Shown piece after piece: positions 37,276 to 48,850 of a stretch of DNA of 64,000 nucleotides. How positions within the stretch are numbered: position 1 is the stretch's first letter; each line of letters begins with the position of its first letter. Source of the DNA: Meloidogyne chitwoodi (Eukaryota > Nematoda > Chromadorea > Rhabditida > Meloidogynidae); assembly GCA_015183035.1 (NCBI GenBank), contig JACZZP010000002.1, positions 806,001 to 870,000 on the forward strand. Direction: 5' to 3'. A program made the position numbers and the translations under genes. The notes beneath the pieces were generated by a model. It saw nothing but the letters and a program-made list of their open reading frames with translations. It was not told the DNA's origin and did no database searches.

Positions 37276-39474
37276 ATGAAAATTAAATTATTAATAATCT
37301 TTTTTGGTAAGTTTTTTTTAATAATTTATTAAAAAATATTAAATTGTGATATTATTTTAAGAAAATAAAATAAAATAATTAAATTAAAATATTCATTTAT
37401 TTATTTAAATATTATATTTTATAATAAATATTTATTAAATTTAAAAATAATTTTTATTTTTTTATATATTTAATTATTTAATTAATTAAATATTTTTAAA
37501 GGATTATTAATTTTCTCTTCTTCTTCTTCTACTGGTTCATCAATAGATTTGTCTTCAACATTTACTGGGACTATTCCATGTTTAATAGCTGGAGATTGGT
37601 TAATTAATTAATTAATTAATTTAATTAAAATAAATATTTTAATTAATTTAAGTATGGATTTATTAAATAATCCTGATGCTTCACAAACAATTATTAAAAA
37701 TTGGATGAACAGTTTTTTAAATGCAAAAATAATTTATGGAGAAGGAGAAAATGGTAAAAGATTTAAAAATTAATTAAATAAATAAATTTTAAATAAATTA
37801 TTAAATTATTTAATTTATTTGAATAAATGTTAAATATATTTTTTTTAAATATTATTTTATTTTTAGCAACAGAATTTAATGTTATTTTTGATTCAATATT
37901 AAATATTATTGAACAACCAGGAAATTTTTTAATAGGAACATGTCCAAATAAAATGAAAAATTCAAAAGGAAAAGATTTATCTTGTAAACGTCATAAAATG
38001 AAAATATTATCACCTGAGTTTATTTATTTAGAAATTAAATATTTAAATTAATTTAAATTTAGTAAAGCAAAATGTGGAAATATTTTAAAACAAACAACTT
38101 TAGATAATAAAACAATTAATATAAGAATATGTGAAGATAATTTACAGGTAATAAAGAGAGGAAAATAATTAAAAACGTGTCCAGACATTTCGTCCCAACG
38201 GCAAAAAATACTGGGCTCGGGTAAACGAAATGTAGTTTTTTTGCCGTATAGACGAAATGTCGTGCAATTTTGTTCGACGAAATGTACTGGTCATATTAAA
38301 AATTATTTAAATAAATATATAAAATAGAGAAGATATCTATTTATTATTATTATTTATTATGGTCAAAAAAATAAAATATTTTAATTCTTTAAAAGTTTGG
38401 TGGACAACAAAATAACAAATCAAAACTAATTTTAATTGATGGAGATAATTTTGATGAATTTGATGGAATATTAGATTCTGGGGCTAAAGGAAGTCCTAAT
38501 AATATTGATGGAATATTTTCATTAGCATATTCTGATAATAATTATTTATTAAAAAGTGGAGCAGAATATTTATTGCAAGGAAAACAAGAAAAACCTATAA
38601 TTAGTATTTATATGGAAAAATTTAAGTAAAAATTAAAAAATAAAATTTAAAATTAAAAAAAATATTTTAGAAATTTAAACTTCTTCAGTGGAACAAAGGG
38701 AACATTAAATTTTGGTTTAATAAATAAAGATAATTGTTTTAATTGGGGAAAACCTTTACCTTTAGTTGAAGGAGCACGTCGTTGGTTTGATTTTATTTTT
38801 TAAATTTTAATTAATTTTAATTTTAAAGGAAAATTTCAATGGAGGTAAATAAAATATTAAATGAAACAATTATTGAAACATTTAATAATAATCAAAAAGC
38901 AATGATATCAACAACAGATATTTTTATTTTTGCACCAGAGAATTTTACAAAAAATATAATGGATAAACTTGAACCAGTAAAAGATAATTATTTTTTTAAA
39001 ATTTTAAGAAAAATTGGATTATCTGGACTTGTAAGTTATTAATTAAATTAAATTTTAATTAAATTAATTAATTAAAGTCACCAAAAGATGTAATGATTAA
39101 ATGTCCTAGTAATGAAGAATATAAACAATTACCTACAATTAATTTTAAATTTGGAGATAATTTATTTGTATTTGAACCAAAAGATTATATTATGCCGGTT
39201 TATTTTATTTTTTAATAATTTTTAAAATAAATATATATTTTAGTTAGTTACTGGCAAATTGCCAATTATAAAAAAGAAAATTAAAGTATTTAATTGGTGT
39301 CATTTATTAATTCGTTCAAAACCTGATCCTGCAATGTTTGCAAATAATTTATTACCTCAAAATAATAATAATCAATGGATTCTTGGTCAATTATTTTTTA
39401 ATAAAGCTTGTGTAGCTTTTAATTATGAAGATAATACTGTTAATTTAGGGGATGCTTGGACACAAGAAAATTAA
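37276..39474 (+). CDS. Pepsin-fold (A1 family) protein without catalytic motifs
   Basis: The ATG at 37276 begins a signal peptide (MKIKLLIIFFG, then LLIFSSSSS). The order of A1 aspartic peptidase landmarks is clear: TEFNVIFDSIL where pepsins have VIFDTGSSN; CKRHKMKILSPE; NNIDGIFSLAYSDN for the IDGILGLA strand; KGTLNFGLINKDNC; MISTTDIFIFAP where the second DTGTS...GP should be; INFKFGDN, FEPKDYIMP, and WILGQLFFNKACVAFNYEDN; stop at 39472-39474. In both lobes the Asp-Thr/Ser-Gly triad is broken: D-S-I in the first, S-T-T in the second. It should therefore be proteolytically dead, perhaps a binding protein or inhibitor. One intron (about 38150-38390) holds foldback copy 2, and an exon fragment of the gene lies at 23940-24015. 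Confidence 0.85.
38175..38293. repeat. Foldback element, copy 2 (inside pepsin-like intron)
   Basis: Close relative of 7630-7775: the same GCAAAAAAT, GGGCTCGGGTAAACGAAATG loop and right arm. It lacks about 26 bases of the left arm, so its foldback is shorter. It lies between the exons ending CEDNLQ and starting FGGQQ. Confidence 0.85.
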
Positions 39475-39793
39475 AAAATAAAAACAAAATAAATTTTAAA
39501 TATTTCTTTATCAAAATATTCTTTATTTTTCAGTAAATTACTACTATCTTTTATTTAACACTAATTTAAAATATATTTTTTTTTAAAATTTTTGAATAAT
39601 TTTATAAAATTTATTCTTCTCTTTTATAAAAAATATATCATTCTTTTTCCCTTATAAATTTATTTTTAATTAACTTTGGATTACAATTAATATTTAAAAA
39701 TATTATATAATATAATAGTTAAAGTGAAAATACTTCAAGAAATGTAGAAATTTAAATATTTTAAAATTTACAAAATAACCTTAAAAATTTCAA
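39475..39793. other. Convergent intergenic gap
   Basis: 3' flanks of the pepsin-like and STARD3-like genes; no feature recognised. Confidence 0.5.
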
Positions 39794-42241
39794 TCATTTA
39801 ATTCCTGTTGGATTCTCATCTAAAAATGAAACAAGCATTTTTGTGTAATCCATAACAAATCCAGTAATTGACTAAAATAATATTTTAATATAATAAAGTA
39901 TTTTAATATTAGCTATTACCCTTCGTATTAACATTCTAGGAATAGAAATCTAAAAATTTTAAATTAAGAAAATTATTAAAACATTTTAGTATTTGTGGAC
40001 AAAATTTTCTTTTAAATAAAGATTTAATTTACCTTCAAGTCTGTGTTCATCAACCATTCAAAAAGTGCATTTTTCTCATCAATTTTTGAAATTTTAAACA
40101 TATTTACACCATTACGACCCCTGAAAACATTAAAAATATTTAAAAAAAATATTTATACCGAATTTCTACTCCACCCTCATTTTTATAATTTTTTGAAGTT
40201 TTTTGTTGTTCAACATCAGTCCCATCTTCAGCAAATTCCAACGACACATAAACACCAACAAACGAAGTTTCATCGTTGTTAGTAATGAAACGACTAAAAA
40301 TTTTATTCATAAAATCTTTTTTAATAAATAAGTTTACCGAATGTCTATAAAATGCCTAAAAAATAATTTAAAAAATTAAAAATATTTTTTAAAGAAAAAA
40401 CCTAGGTGCGATATAACCTCCAGCAGAAGCTTTTGTAACTGTAATGACAATATCCGTTGTACTATCAATAACTTAAAAAATAAAAAATTACATTAAAAAT
40501 ATTTTAAAGATATGGGCCGGGATGAAAAAATTCAGGCTCTAACAGATACAATCTAATATACCCATTGCATGTAAAAAAGTAATTTTTTATAAATTAAAAA
40601 TAAAATACTCGCAACGATTCGAGTTTCCAAAATGTGTGTATTCCATTTCTGACTTTCTCTCCAAACAGCATTGAAGACTGCTAAAACAAAACATTAAAAA
40701 AATAAAACAATTATGTATTTTCGAACCTCTAGACGTATGATTTATAGCCGTTTTTATGTAATAACTGTTTGATACGTCATGATAACGAATCTTTAAAAAA
40801 GTATAATTTGATCAAATTATAAATATTATAAAAAAAATTAAAAATCAAAATAAACCTCCGGAACATTTTTATTTTCTTTTTGCAAAATTTTCCAACAATT
40901 AATATTAGAAAAAAGAGATTCAGCTTCATTTTCTGCTTGACGAATTGCCTCTTTACACTTTCGTCGCGACACTTTAGCAATACGTGAAACATTTTTGCAG
41001 CATCCTTCATTCTCATCTTAATAATACTTTTGTGAATTAACTTTAATAATGTCAAATTAATTTCAAAACAAACGACAAAATTAAAATATAAATGGTTTTT
41101 TAAACCAAAGATCCATTTCACAAAATTTAGAATTTTCAAGACCAACCACTTGTATCATTCTCAAATGCTGTGTGAAAAAGTTCTTCTTCATTAGAAACAA
41201 TTTGCCGAATCAATTCTTGTGCATTTATTCGTTGCCGATCAGTATCTGGTCCATTAACTACAGTTGTTTCTACTCTACAAAAATGGAAATTAAAATAAAA
41301 ATTGTTTTTTACATGTCTCTTTGATGTTCAGAATCCAATACACTAAAGGGCATAAGCCAAAGCTCAAACCATGCAATACAAAGCGAAGCAATAATTACCA
41401 AATACTACAGAATTAAATTTTAAAATTTATTAAAATTAAAAAAAATCTATAAATTTCCCATAAAGTAAATAAAGAATAATAAAGCCATTTTAAAATATAT
41501 TTTGGAATAAATATAATTTTATTTAGTTGATTTCGTGCGGGCAATTAGAGTAATATATAAAAAATAGTTTACTTGTTGTATTGATCCTTTATCCTTGTCA
41601 AAAAAGTAAAAGATTTTTATACCAATAAAAATAGTTGAAACTGTTGTGGTAAACGCCACTGGAACCCTTCCTGACATAAATGTATTTAATCAAAAATAAA
41701 TAAATTATACCAGTGATCGCATTTAATCCAAGCATAAGCAAATAAAAGTAAAAGCATACGCAGAAATGAAAGTATTGCTATAAGTTAAAAAAGGTTAGTT
41801 TACTACAAAAATATAACAAAAACCGCAGGTGGTTTAATTATCACGAAAAGAATAAAAATAGATTTTTAAACTTATAAACCTCTATTAAACTTTCACATGC
41901 TATTGAATTAAAAAAACCTAAATCAAAAAGCGAATTGTGCAGAAAACGAGAAAGAAAAATATTTATTTCATCCAAAAATACTTCAATCCAAGTATGTCTA
42001 TATGGTTTAGTAACAGCAGAAAGTAGCCAAAGAAGAGTAGAAAAAACAAAGTCAAAAATATTCACTGGAAAATTTAATAAAATTTTTATAAAAATTAAAC
42101 TATTAAACCTATTAAAAATCGTCTACGTTCTTTGCTCATGCTTATCTCTTTATTGTACAATAAATAAGCCGTTGGATTGTACAAAATATTGCCAATAGAT
42201 GGATTTATTGTTAGAATACGATCTCGAAGTGACCCTGACAT
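39794..42241 (-). CDS. STARD3/MLN64-like protein (MENTAL + START domains)
   Basis: STARD3 is a late-endosome membrane protein that binds and moves sterol and tethers endosomes to the ER. The ATG at 42241-42239 gives MSGSLRDRILTINPS. The MENTAL domain has four membrane segments: NIFDFVFSTLLWLLSAVT, then SLFDLGFF and LSFLRMLLLLFAYAWIKCDHW, then VAFTTTVSTIFIGIKIFYF, then VIIASLCIAWFELWLMPFSV. A cytosolic linker (ELIRQIVSNEEELFHTAFE) leads to the START domain, with KIRYHDVSNSYY-like, VITVTKASAGGYIAPR, FITNNDETSFVGVYVSLE, NGVNMFKISKIDEKNALFEW, LMNTDLK, and IPRMLIRRVSITGFVMDY before the stop at 39794. Domain order and about 450-residue length fit the family. It shares a 390-base upstream region with eIF4G. 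Confidence 0.9.
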
Positions 42242-42631
42242 CTAAAAATAATTAAATATGTTATCTTTAAGGTCGAAAATAACAATTTCGTTACTAAAAA
42301 AACTAAAAGAAGTGACCTATGACCATTTTGTTTATAGCCTGGCGTATGACCATTTTGTCCAAAACTATATATTTGAATGACACTATTTCAAAGCGATTTT
42401 TCGGTCAAAATTTTGCAATTTATGTTAATAAATATAACGTGACCATTTATAATTTTGCCCTTTTTAAGTTTGCCCATTATATATTGGATATTTTCCATCC
42501 TTATTTATAAATTATGTTAAAATGTTTTTCACGATTGCTTAATTTGTGTGCTTGTATTTAAAAATAAAAGCCTATAACAATTAATCAATTTTCAGTTATT
42601 TAATAAAACAAAAAATTTATTTGTCAAGTAC
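42242..42631. promoter_or_regulatory. Shared divergent promoter region, STARD3-like / eIF4G
   Basis: Only 390 bases separate the two start codons on opposite strands, so both promoters must lie here or overlap the first exons. The word ATGACCATTTTGT occurs twice (about 42318-42330 and 42347-42359), with a related TGACCATTTATAATTTTGCC near 42440-42460. Their role is unknown. Confidence 0.55.
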
Positions 42632-45600
42632 ATGAACAACAATAACGTGGTCAGTAGCAATCCACCAACAGGCCATCATAATTCACCTATTACCAATGGT
42701 GGAAATGCAAGCGATGTCTCTTCTCAACATCAGGTTTTCTTAGATCTTTAATTATCAAATATAATGTTTCAAACTTCTTTAGCAGCATCCTGTATTTTCG
42801 CACAACTTGAGTGTATCTGATCCTCAAGCATCACAATATTCTTTGGCCCATAATCAGCATCGTTATGCACAAAGGGATGGACCGTTCGTTTTTTATGAAA
42901 TATTTTATATTTTTATATTCAAATAGTAGGGCAACTTTAACATTACCACCTGGTACTCGTATTCAACCTGCAATAATTCCGGATTCTACTCAAGTTCAAA
43001 ATGTTCAACAGCAAGAATTGGCTGCTGCTACTATGTATGTATCAGGAATGTATCCGCAGGCAACTAATACTCCTCAGGCTGGCTATGCAATGCATTCGAG
43101 TGGTTATGCTAATCCACAATTAGCAACATCTGGAGGCTACTATTAGTATGTACCAACTATTGCCTAATTTTTTACATAAGAATTCTGTTATAATTGTAGA
43201 TACATTTTGAGTAAAAAGCTAAATTTTTTGTTCAAAGGCAATCCCGTTTTTTATAGTCGAGTTGTTCATTTTTGTTATCAAATTATGATTTCTTCCTTAT
43301 TTTAATCCAAAAATCCCCGGCATCCATTTAGTAGTTGTTTTAGTGTAGTACTTTTTTACACTTTAGTCAGCCTGCTAGCCAGTTCTACAACACTGCGAGT
43401 GGTTATGCTGTAGCTCCTCAGGTTTGATTTTTAATTTGGAAAAAATTTGTTAGATGTACAAAATCTTACATATTCTATAGTGTATCTGTTAGAAGAATAA
43501 TTGACTAAACTTTTTTTATTACTAATTTAGGCTCTAATTATGCAACAGACTCATCAGGCGGCTACATATCAGATTCTGAGTCAACCACAACAAGTGATTC
43601 CAACTAGCACTCATGCCACGCAGCAACTTATTTCTACAACTGGTAATGTTGGTCAACACCAAGCTGTCAATGTTTCTATTGGAATGCCAGTTACTGCTGT
43701 ATCGATGCCACAGGTTTTTTCTCAAATATTTTTTGCAAACTAATTTTCCCAATTTTAAGAACAACGTCAACATCTCAAGCGGAGGAACTTTAACCTCAAC
43801 CAATTCTAATACTGCAACTCAGCTTCAACCTATGAGGCAGCGAAAGCCTTTGAAAATTGTTAATCCTGATAGTGGAGAGTATTTAAATTTCGGACCAGGC
43901 AAATTTGTTTATTTTTTTTATTTGATTTTAATAATTAGATACAAAGAATGCTACTTCTGTTGGTCCATCAGCGGCTTCTGATGAAGAAACCAAATCAACG
44001 GTTGTTAAGACAGATTTTTATAGAAAAGTTGCAGAAGCTGCTAATCAGGCTGGTGCTTTACAACAAAATAAACATTCGCCTTCCTCTTCTTTTGTTATGG
44101 GAAACAACGGAGTGATGAATCTTGCATTATTAGAACAACAGCGTCAACATCAAACAACGGGCTCTATTCCAATAATTCAAAAAGGAGCTCCTGGTAAAAT
44201 TTAAAATTTCCAGATTACAATTTTCCAATATTTTTATTAGGAAAATAAAAAATTAACAAACTTTTTAAATAATTTTTTGTCAACCTCTTACTTTTTTTAA
44301 TCTGTTTTATGTTAATCTCTAAATATTTTCTCTCGCCCAACAGTACATTTATTGATTTTTGTATATTATTCTATACAATATTATTCTAATCATTTTCTAA
44401 TTTATAATTTTGTAGTAACAACTACTGGATTCACAGAAACAAACCAAACGCAAAAACAGTACTTGTTGCATACAATTGCGACTCCGTTTTCTGCTACCAA
44501 CTTTTCGCAACCGATTCCCATAGAACAGCCTACAATGCCAATAATTCATCAGCATTCACCACATAATTTGCCTTCAATTGTTGAGATGAATGTTAGTTGT
44601 TAAATCGCATTAAACTTTTTTTAGATTTATCAAATTATTTTTTAATTATTATATTTTATTAACTAGACTCAGACCTAGCTTCGATTTATATATCGTGTAG
44701 GTCTGCGCTTAAGCATTAAATATTTTTTGTCAGATCCCAAATCCATCACCAAAAAAAGAAGACGGACAACCTAAATTTATTCGAACAAGTCCGGCACTTT
44801 TGATTGAAGAACAGAAAACTAAATTTTCTGAAACAGAGGAAGATCCAAATCGTGCTAAAACGCTTGATCGTTTTTCTGGACAGGTTTTTTATCAAAGTGT
44901 TTTATTATTTTGCGTCTTAAAGGAGCTGAATGGCGGAAGTTTGAGTCCCTCACCAACTGAAATGAATGTTGATACTAAAACTTCAGAAGAAAAAATTAAC
45001 GAATTGGAAGAAGAGTTGGCAATTTTTGATGAAATTCGGTTTTTATATTTATATATTATAAGTGGTGCACGTCCAGAAAAAATTATTTACACTTTTTTAG
45101 CTACTTTTCATTAATATTCTGTTAATTTTTTAAACTTTTTTCGTTCTAAATTTATCTTAACTTTTGGGAGTTATTTCCTTGCTTAAGGTTGTACTTTAAA
45201 TGAATAAAACTTTCAGAAATGATACACATAATCCTGACGAAATGATCTACAGCCGTTCATTTCTCATGCTGCTACGAAAAGTCGCAAATGTTAGTTTTTA
45301 TTAATTTTTTATATGTATTTAAATGAAAATTAGGCAATAAAAGCTGTCGATTGTCCTCGATCCGAACAGGATCTTGAAGAATTAGGATTAAGTAAGAAAG
45401 GAATGATTGTTAATCAACTATCAATTGGATCGAAAATTAAGGTAATTTTGTTATTTTCGAATATTTTTTATATTTAAAAAATATTTTTTAGCGTTTTGAA
45501 ATGGCTGGTGGTGATTTTAAGCCTTCATGGCAGCAGCAAGGTGGGGGTGGCAATACTCAATTTGGCTTTAATAATCAATTTGGTGGGGGATCACGATTTG

Positions 45601-47656
45601 GATCTTCTCGTCCACCGAATTATAGTTTTGTTTATGTAAATATTTTTAATTTTTAATATTTAAGCTGGTCGTCACAGTGATAATAAATTAAAACCAAAGA
45701 AAGGACCAGTAGTTTGTCGGCCATCGCTGGATCAGAGACCGTTAAAAATAGAGAAGGTTTGATCTTTAGCGAAGAATTTTTTGTCATTAGTTTTCTCTAA
45801 TAGAATATTACAGGCATAATTCATAACAACAGGCTTTTTGTTTGTTATTCATATAAATTTTTTTATTTTCAGCCAGATGTTTTACCCAAAAAATCGGCCA
45901 ATGCATGGAAATCAAAGCGTGAAGAACGTTTTGATATAAATGCGCCTGTTAAAGATGAGGACGAAACTAAAACCGATGTTTGCCTAATTCATTTAATTTA
46001 TTTTATTATGATTTTATTTTAGAAAATCAAAAAAGAAGTACGTGGTTTGCTTAATAAAATTACACCATCTTCATATCAAGAGGTTGAAATTTGTAGAAAA
46101 TATTTTTATAATTAAAAATTACAGCTTTCCGATGAATTCTGTGCATATAAATTTATTGAAAATTCCAAACTGTTAACCCCAATTATTGATCTAATTTTCG
46201 ATAAAGCAGTTGAAGAGCCACACTTTTGTCCTCTTTATTCTGATCTATGTAAAAAACAGGTTGTAAATAATATTATTGATTTAAAAATGTTTTCTATTAG
46301 GTCGATGTTGAACGTCAAACACAGCAAGCACAACGTGATAAAACACCAGATAAACAATCGGAGCAATCAGACAAACAAACTGATAAGTCTGAAAAACCTA
46401 AGGATAAAGCTTTTAGGACCGAGATTATTTACAAGTCACAACGTACTTTTCTTGCCTCGGATGATTACGACAATAAAATGAAAGAATTGGATGAGAAATT
46501 AAAGGAAACGGACGATAAATGTCGAATAACAATTAAAGAGGAAATGGAATCTCTTCGTTCAAAAGAAAAACGGCGTCTTTTGGGTGTTATTAAATTTATT
46601 GGACAATTATATCGTCATCAATTGCTTATTGAATCGGTAAAAATATTAAAACACTCTTAATTTTTATTTATTTAAGATTATTGATTGGTGCGCCGTTGAA
46701 TTGATAAAGCGTTTCCAAAGTACTTCTGATGAGGTTTACATCGAGTATGTTTATTTTAGGTATCAATTCTTAAGAGATCATTTCATTTATAGGTATGCAG
46801 TTGAATTAGTTGAAACAGTAGGAAAAATTTATGAAAAGCGGACTGATTCAGAGGATAAGATGCTTCGACAATCTTCCTTACAAAAAACTTCAATTCAAGA
46901 TTCATCTGCTGAAAAACAGGTCATTAAAAATAATAAAATTACCATTTTTTCTAAATTTAAGATTTTTTTTCTTTAGGCATTCCTTTTGGAAATGGTTGTG
47001 ACTCATTTGAGCCAGCTTAAATCTTCTGTCTCTAATCGAGTATTTATTTTCTGTTTTTATTTTAAACAAAATTTTAGGTTCGTTTTGCAATAATGGATCT
47101 TGAAGATTTGAAAAAGAATCGTTGGATGCCACGTGGAGGTGAAAAAGGTCCAAAGACGATTAATGAAGTAAGAGAAGAAGTGGAGAAAGAACAACAAGTC
47201 AATGAACTCGAGAGAATCGAAGTAATAATAAATAAATGTTTAAAATATATTATTTTTTAGCATGAAAAACAAAAAGATAAGATCCAGCTTTTGCGTAAAC
47301 CACAAGGTGGTCGAATTGGCTATGGTGGGAGAAGTTCTGCTGATAGGCGTCAAGCAGCGGTTTTTTTTTAAATTTAATATGAAGCATTCATTCTTATTTT
47401 TTAATATAAAGTGTTCATTGTTTTTAGGCTGCCAGTTCTTTATTACCTCGTGACAGCAAAACAGAAAGTCGCATTTCTTCAGCAAGACTTTCTGAACTTG
47501 ATAAGGAAACTACTGGTGAGTCACAAAAAATTTATCTTATGATTATAAGAATTTATTTCAGCAAAAAAGCCTGCTTGGAGGAAGGACAATAGTAGTAGTA
47601 TTGGAGGAGGACATTCTTCAACTACTGGAGGAGGCGATTCTTGTAAGATTATTTAA
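42632..47656 (+). CDS. ifg-1: Translation initiation factor eIF4G
   Basis: Scaffold of the cap-binding complex eIF4F in the cytoplasm. The ATG at 42632 gives MNNNNVVSSNPPTGHHN. A long Gln/Ser/Thr-rich N-terminal part includes RKPLKIVNPDSGEYLNF, a plausible poly(A)-binding-protein site. The eIF4E-binding motif YxxxxL-phi is present in DEMIYSRSFLMLLRKV (45238-45290). NAWKSKREERFD precedes the MIF4G domain (about 46020-47220): KKEVRGLLNKITPSSYQ, LIFDKAVEEPHFCPLYSDLC, RTFLASDDYDNK, RLLGVIKFIGQLYRHQLL, and RVRFAIMDLEDLKKNRW. The end is Arg/Gly/Ser-rich. If the last GT...AG is spliced, the stop forms at the junction after GGGDS; if not, it is at 47654-47656. No MA3 or W2 domain follows. The symbol is the Caenorhabditis name. 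Confidence 0.93.
44670..44705. other. Small hairpin in an eIF4G intron
   Basis: CAGACCTA (44670-44677) and TAGGTCTG (44698-44705) are perfectly complementary, with a further CGAT/ATCG pairing inside the loop. It lies between coding exons; function unknown. Confidence 0.6.
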
Positions 47657-48850
47657 ATTTTATAAGATATAAAAAAATAAAATTTAAGAATGATTATGGA
47701 GACTTTCTCAGGGAGTGTTGAATTTATTTTATGGGTTCAAGAAGAAGGATATTATTTTTTGTTAGAATAAAATATATTATAATCTATATTATATTTCTTT
47801 TTTTTTGAAAGCACATAGCAAAAAAAATAAATAATATTTTTGTAAAATATTTTAAAAAGAATAAAATTATATGTCCCTTTAGCTAAGTGCTTTTTGTTTG
47901 TTTGTTTCATAGTCGTCTCTCTCTTTCAATATATGCAGAATATTATGTATTTGGTTTTTTTTTAATAATATTTGTTGAATATATGATATATATAAATACA
48001 TAAGTTTTAGGATAATTTTTATTAATCCCGCTGTCCTAATTATTAAATTTTTTAAGAGGTAATTAAATATAACTGTTTTTAAATAAAATTGTGATTAATC
48101 TAATATAAGACTTGCAATATTTTTAAATTAAAAATTAATTAAAGTAATTTAGGTATAATAATTTTGTTAATATTAAATATTTTAATTTTATTAAATGCTA
48201 ATTTTTATGTTTTACAATAATCTAATTTTATATAATATATATTTAACCGTATAAAAACCTTTGTAAGTGAATCTGCCTGCCAATTACCTAACAATTTTTT
48301 CGTCGTTAATGCCAACCGAGAAGATTATTTATATAATGTTAATTATATATATAAATGTATATAGATTTTATAATTATTTATTATTTTACTCTGTTAGCAA
48401 CCAAATAATAAAAAAAAAAGATTATAAATAAATAGGTAATTTGGCATTAGAGAAGACACAATAAATTAACAAAATGATAAAACGAGTATATATTAATGCT
48501 TAAACAATTTATTTATTTATAGGATTACTTACAATTATTTGTTTTTTTATTTAATCTTTATTACCTATTTGGGATATTTGACTTTCTCTTTCACCTTTTT
48601 ATACTACAGTATTTTGTTAAGCAAAGAAGATATACCTCTTTTAAAATTAATTATTTTATTAGATAGAAATTAATTTTTAATTTAAAATAAATAAATAAAT
48701 AATAGTTTTAGTTAAAAAATAAAAAACAATTAAAATTTTATAAAAAATTTTAATTTTATTTTTTAAAAATTATTTTAAACTACAAAACATTCTCTAATAA
48801 AAGGTAAAAAAATATTTTTTTTATAAAAGTTTATTTATTTATTTTTCTAG
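47657..48850. other. Intergenic region between eIF4G and the receptor cyclase
   Basis: eIF4G 3' flank, then AT-rich sequence. TAATGCCAA (48307-48315) and TTGGCATTA (48441-48449) form a weak inverted pair about 130 bases apart. The missing first exon of the cyclase may lie in the right part. Confidence 0.45.
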
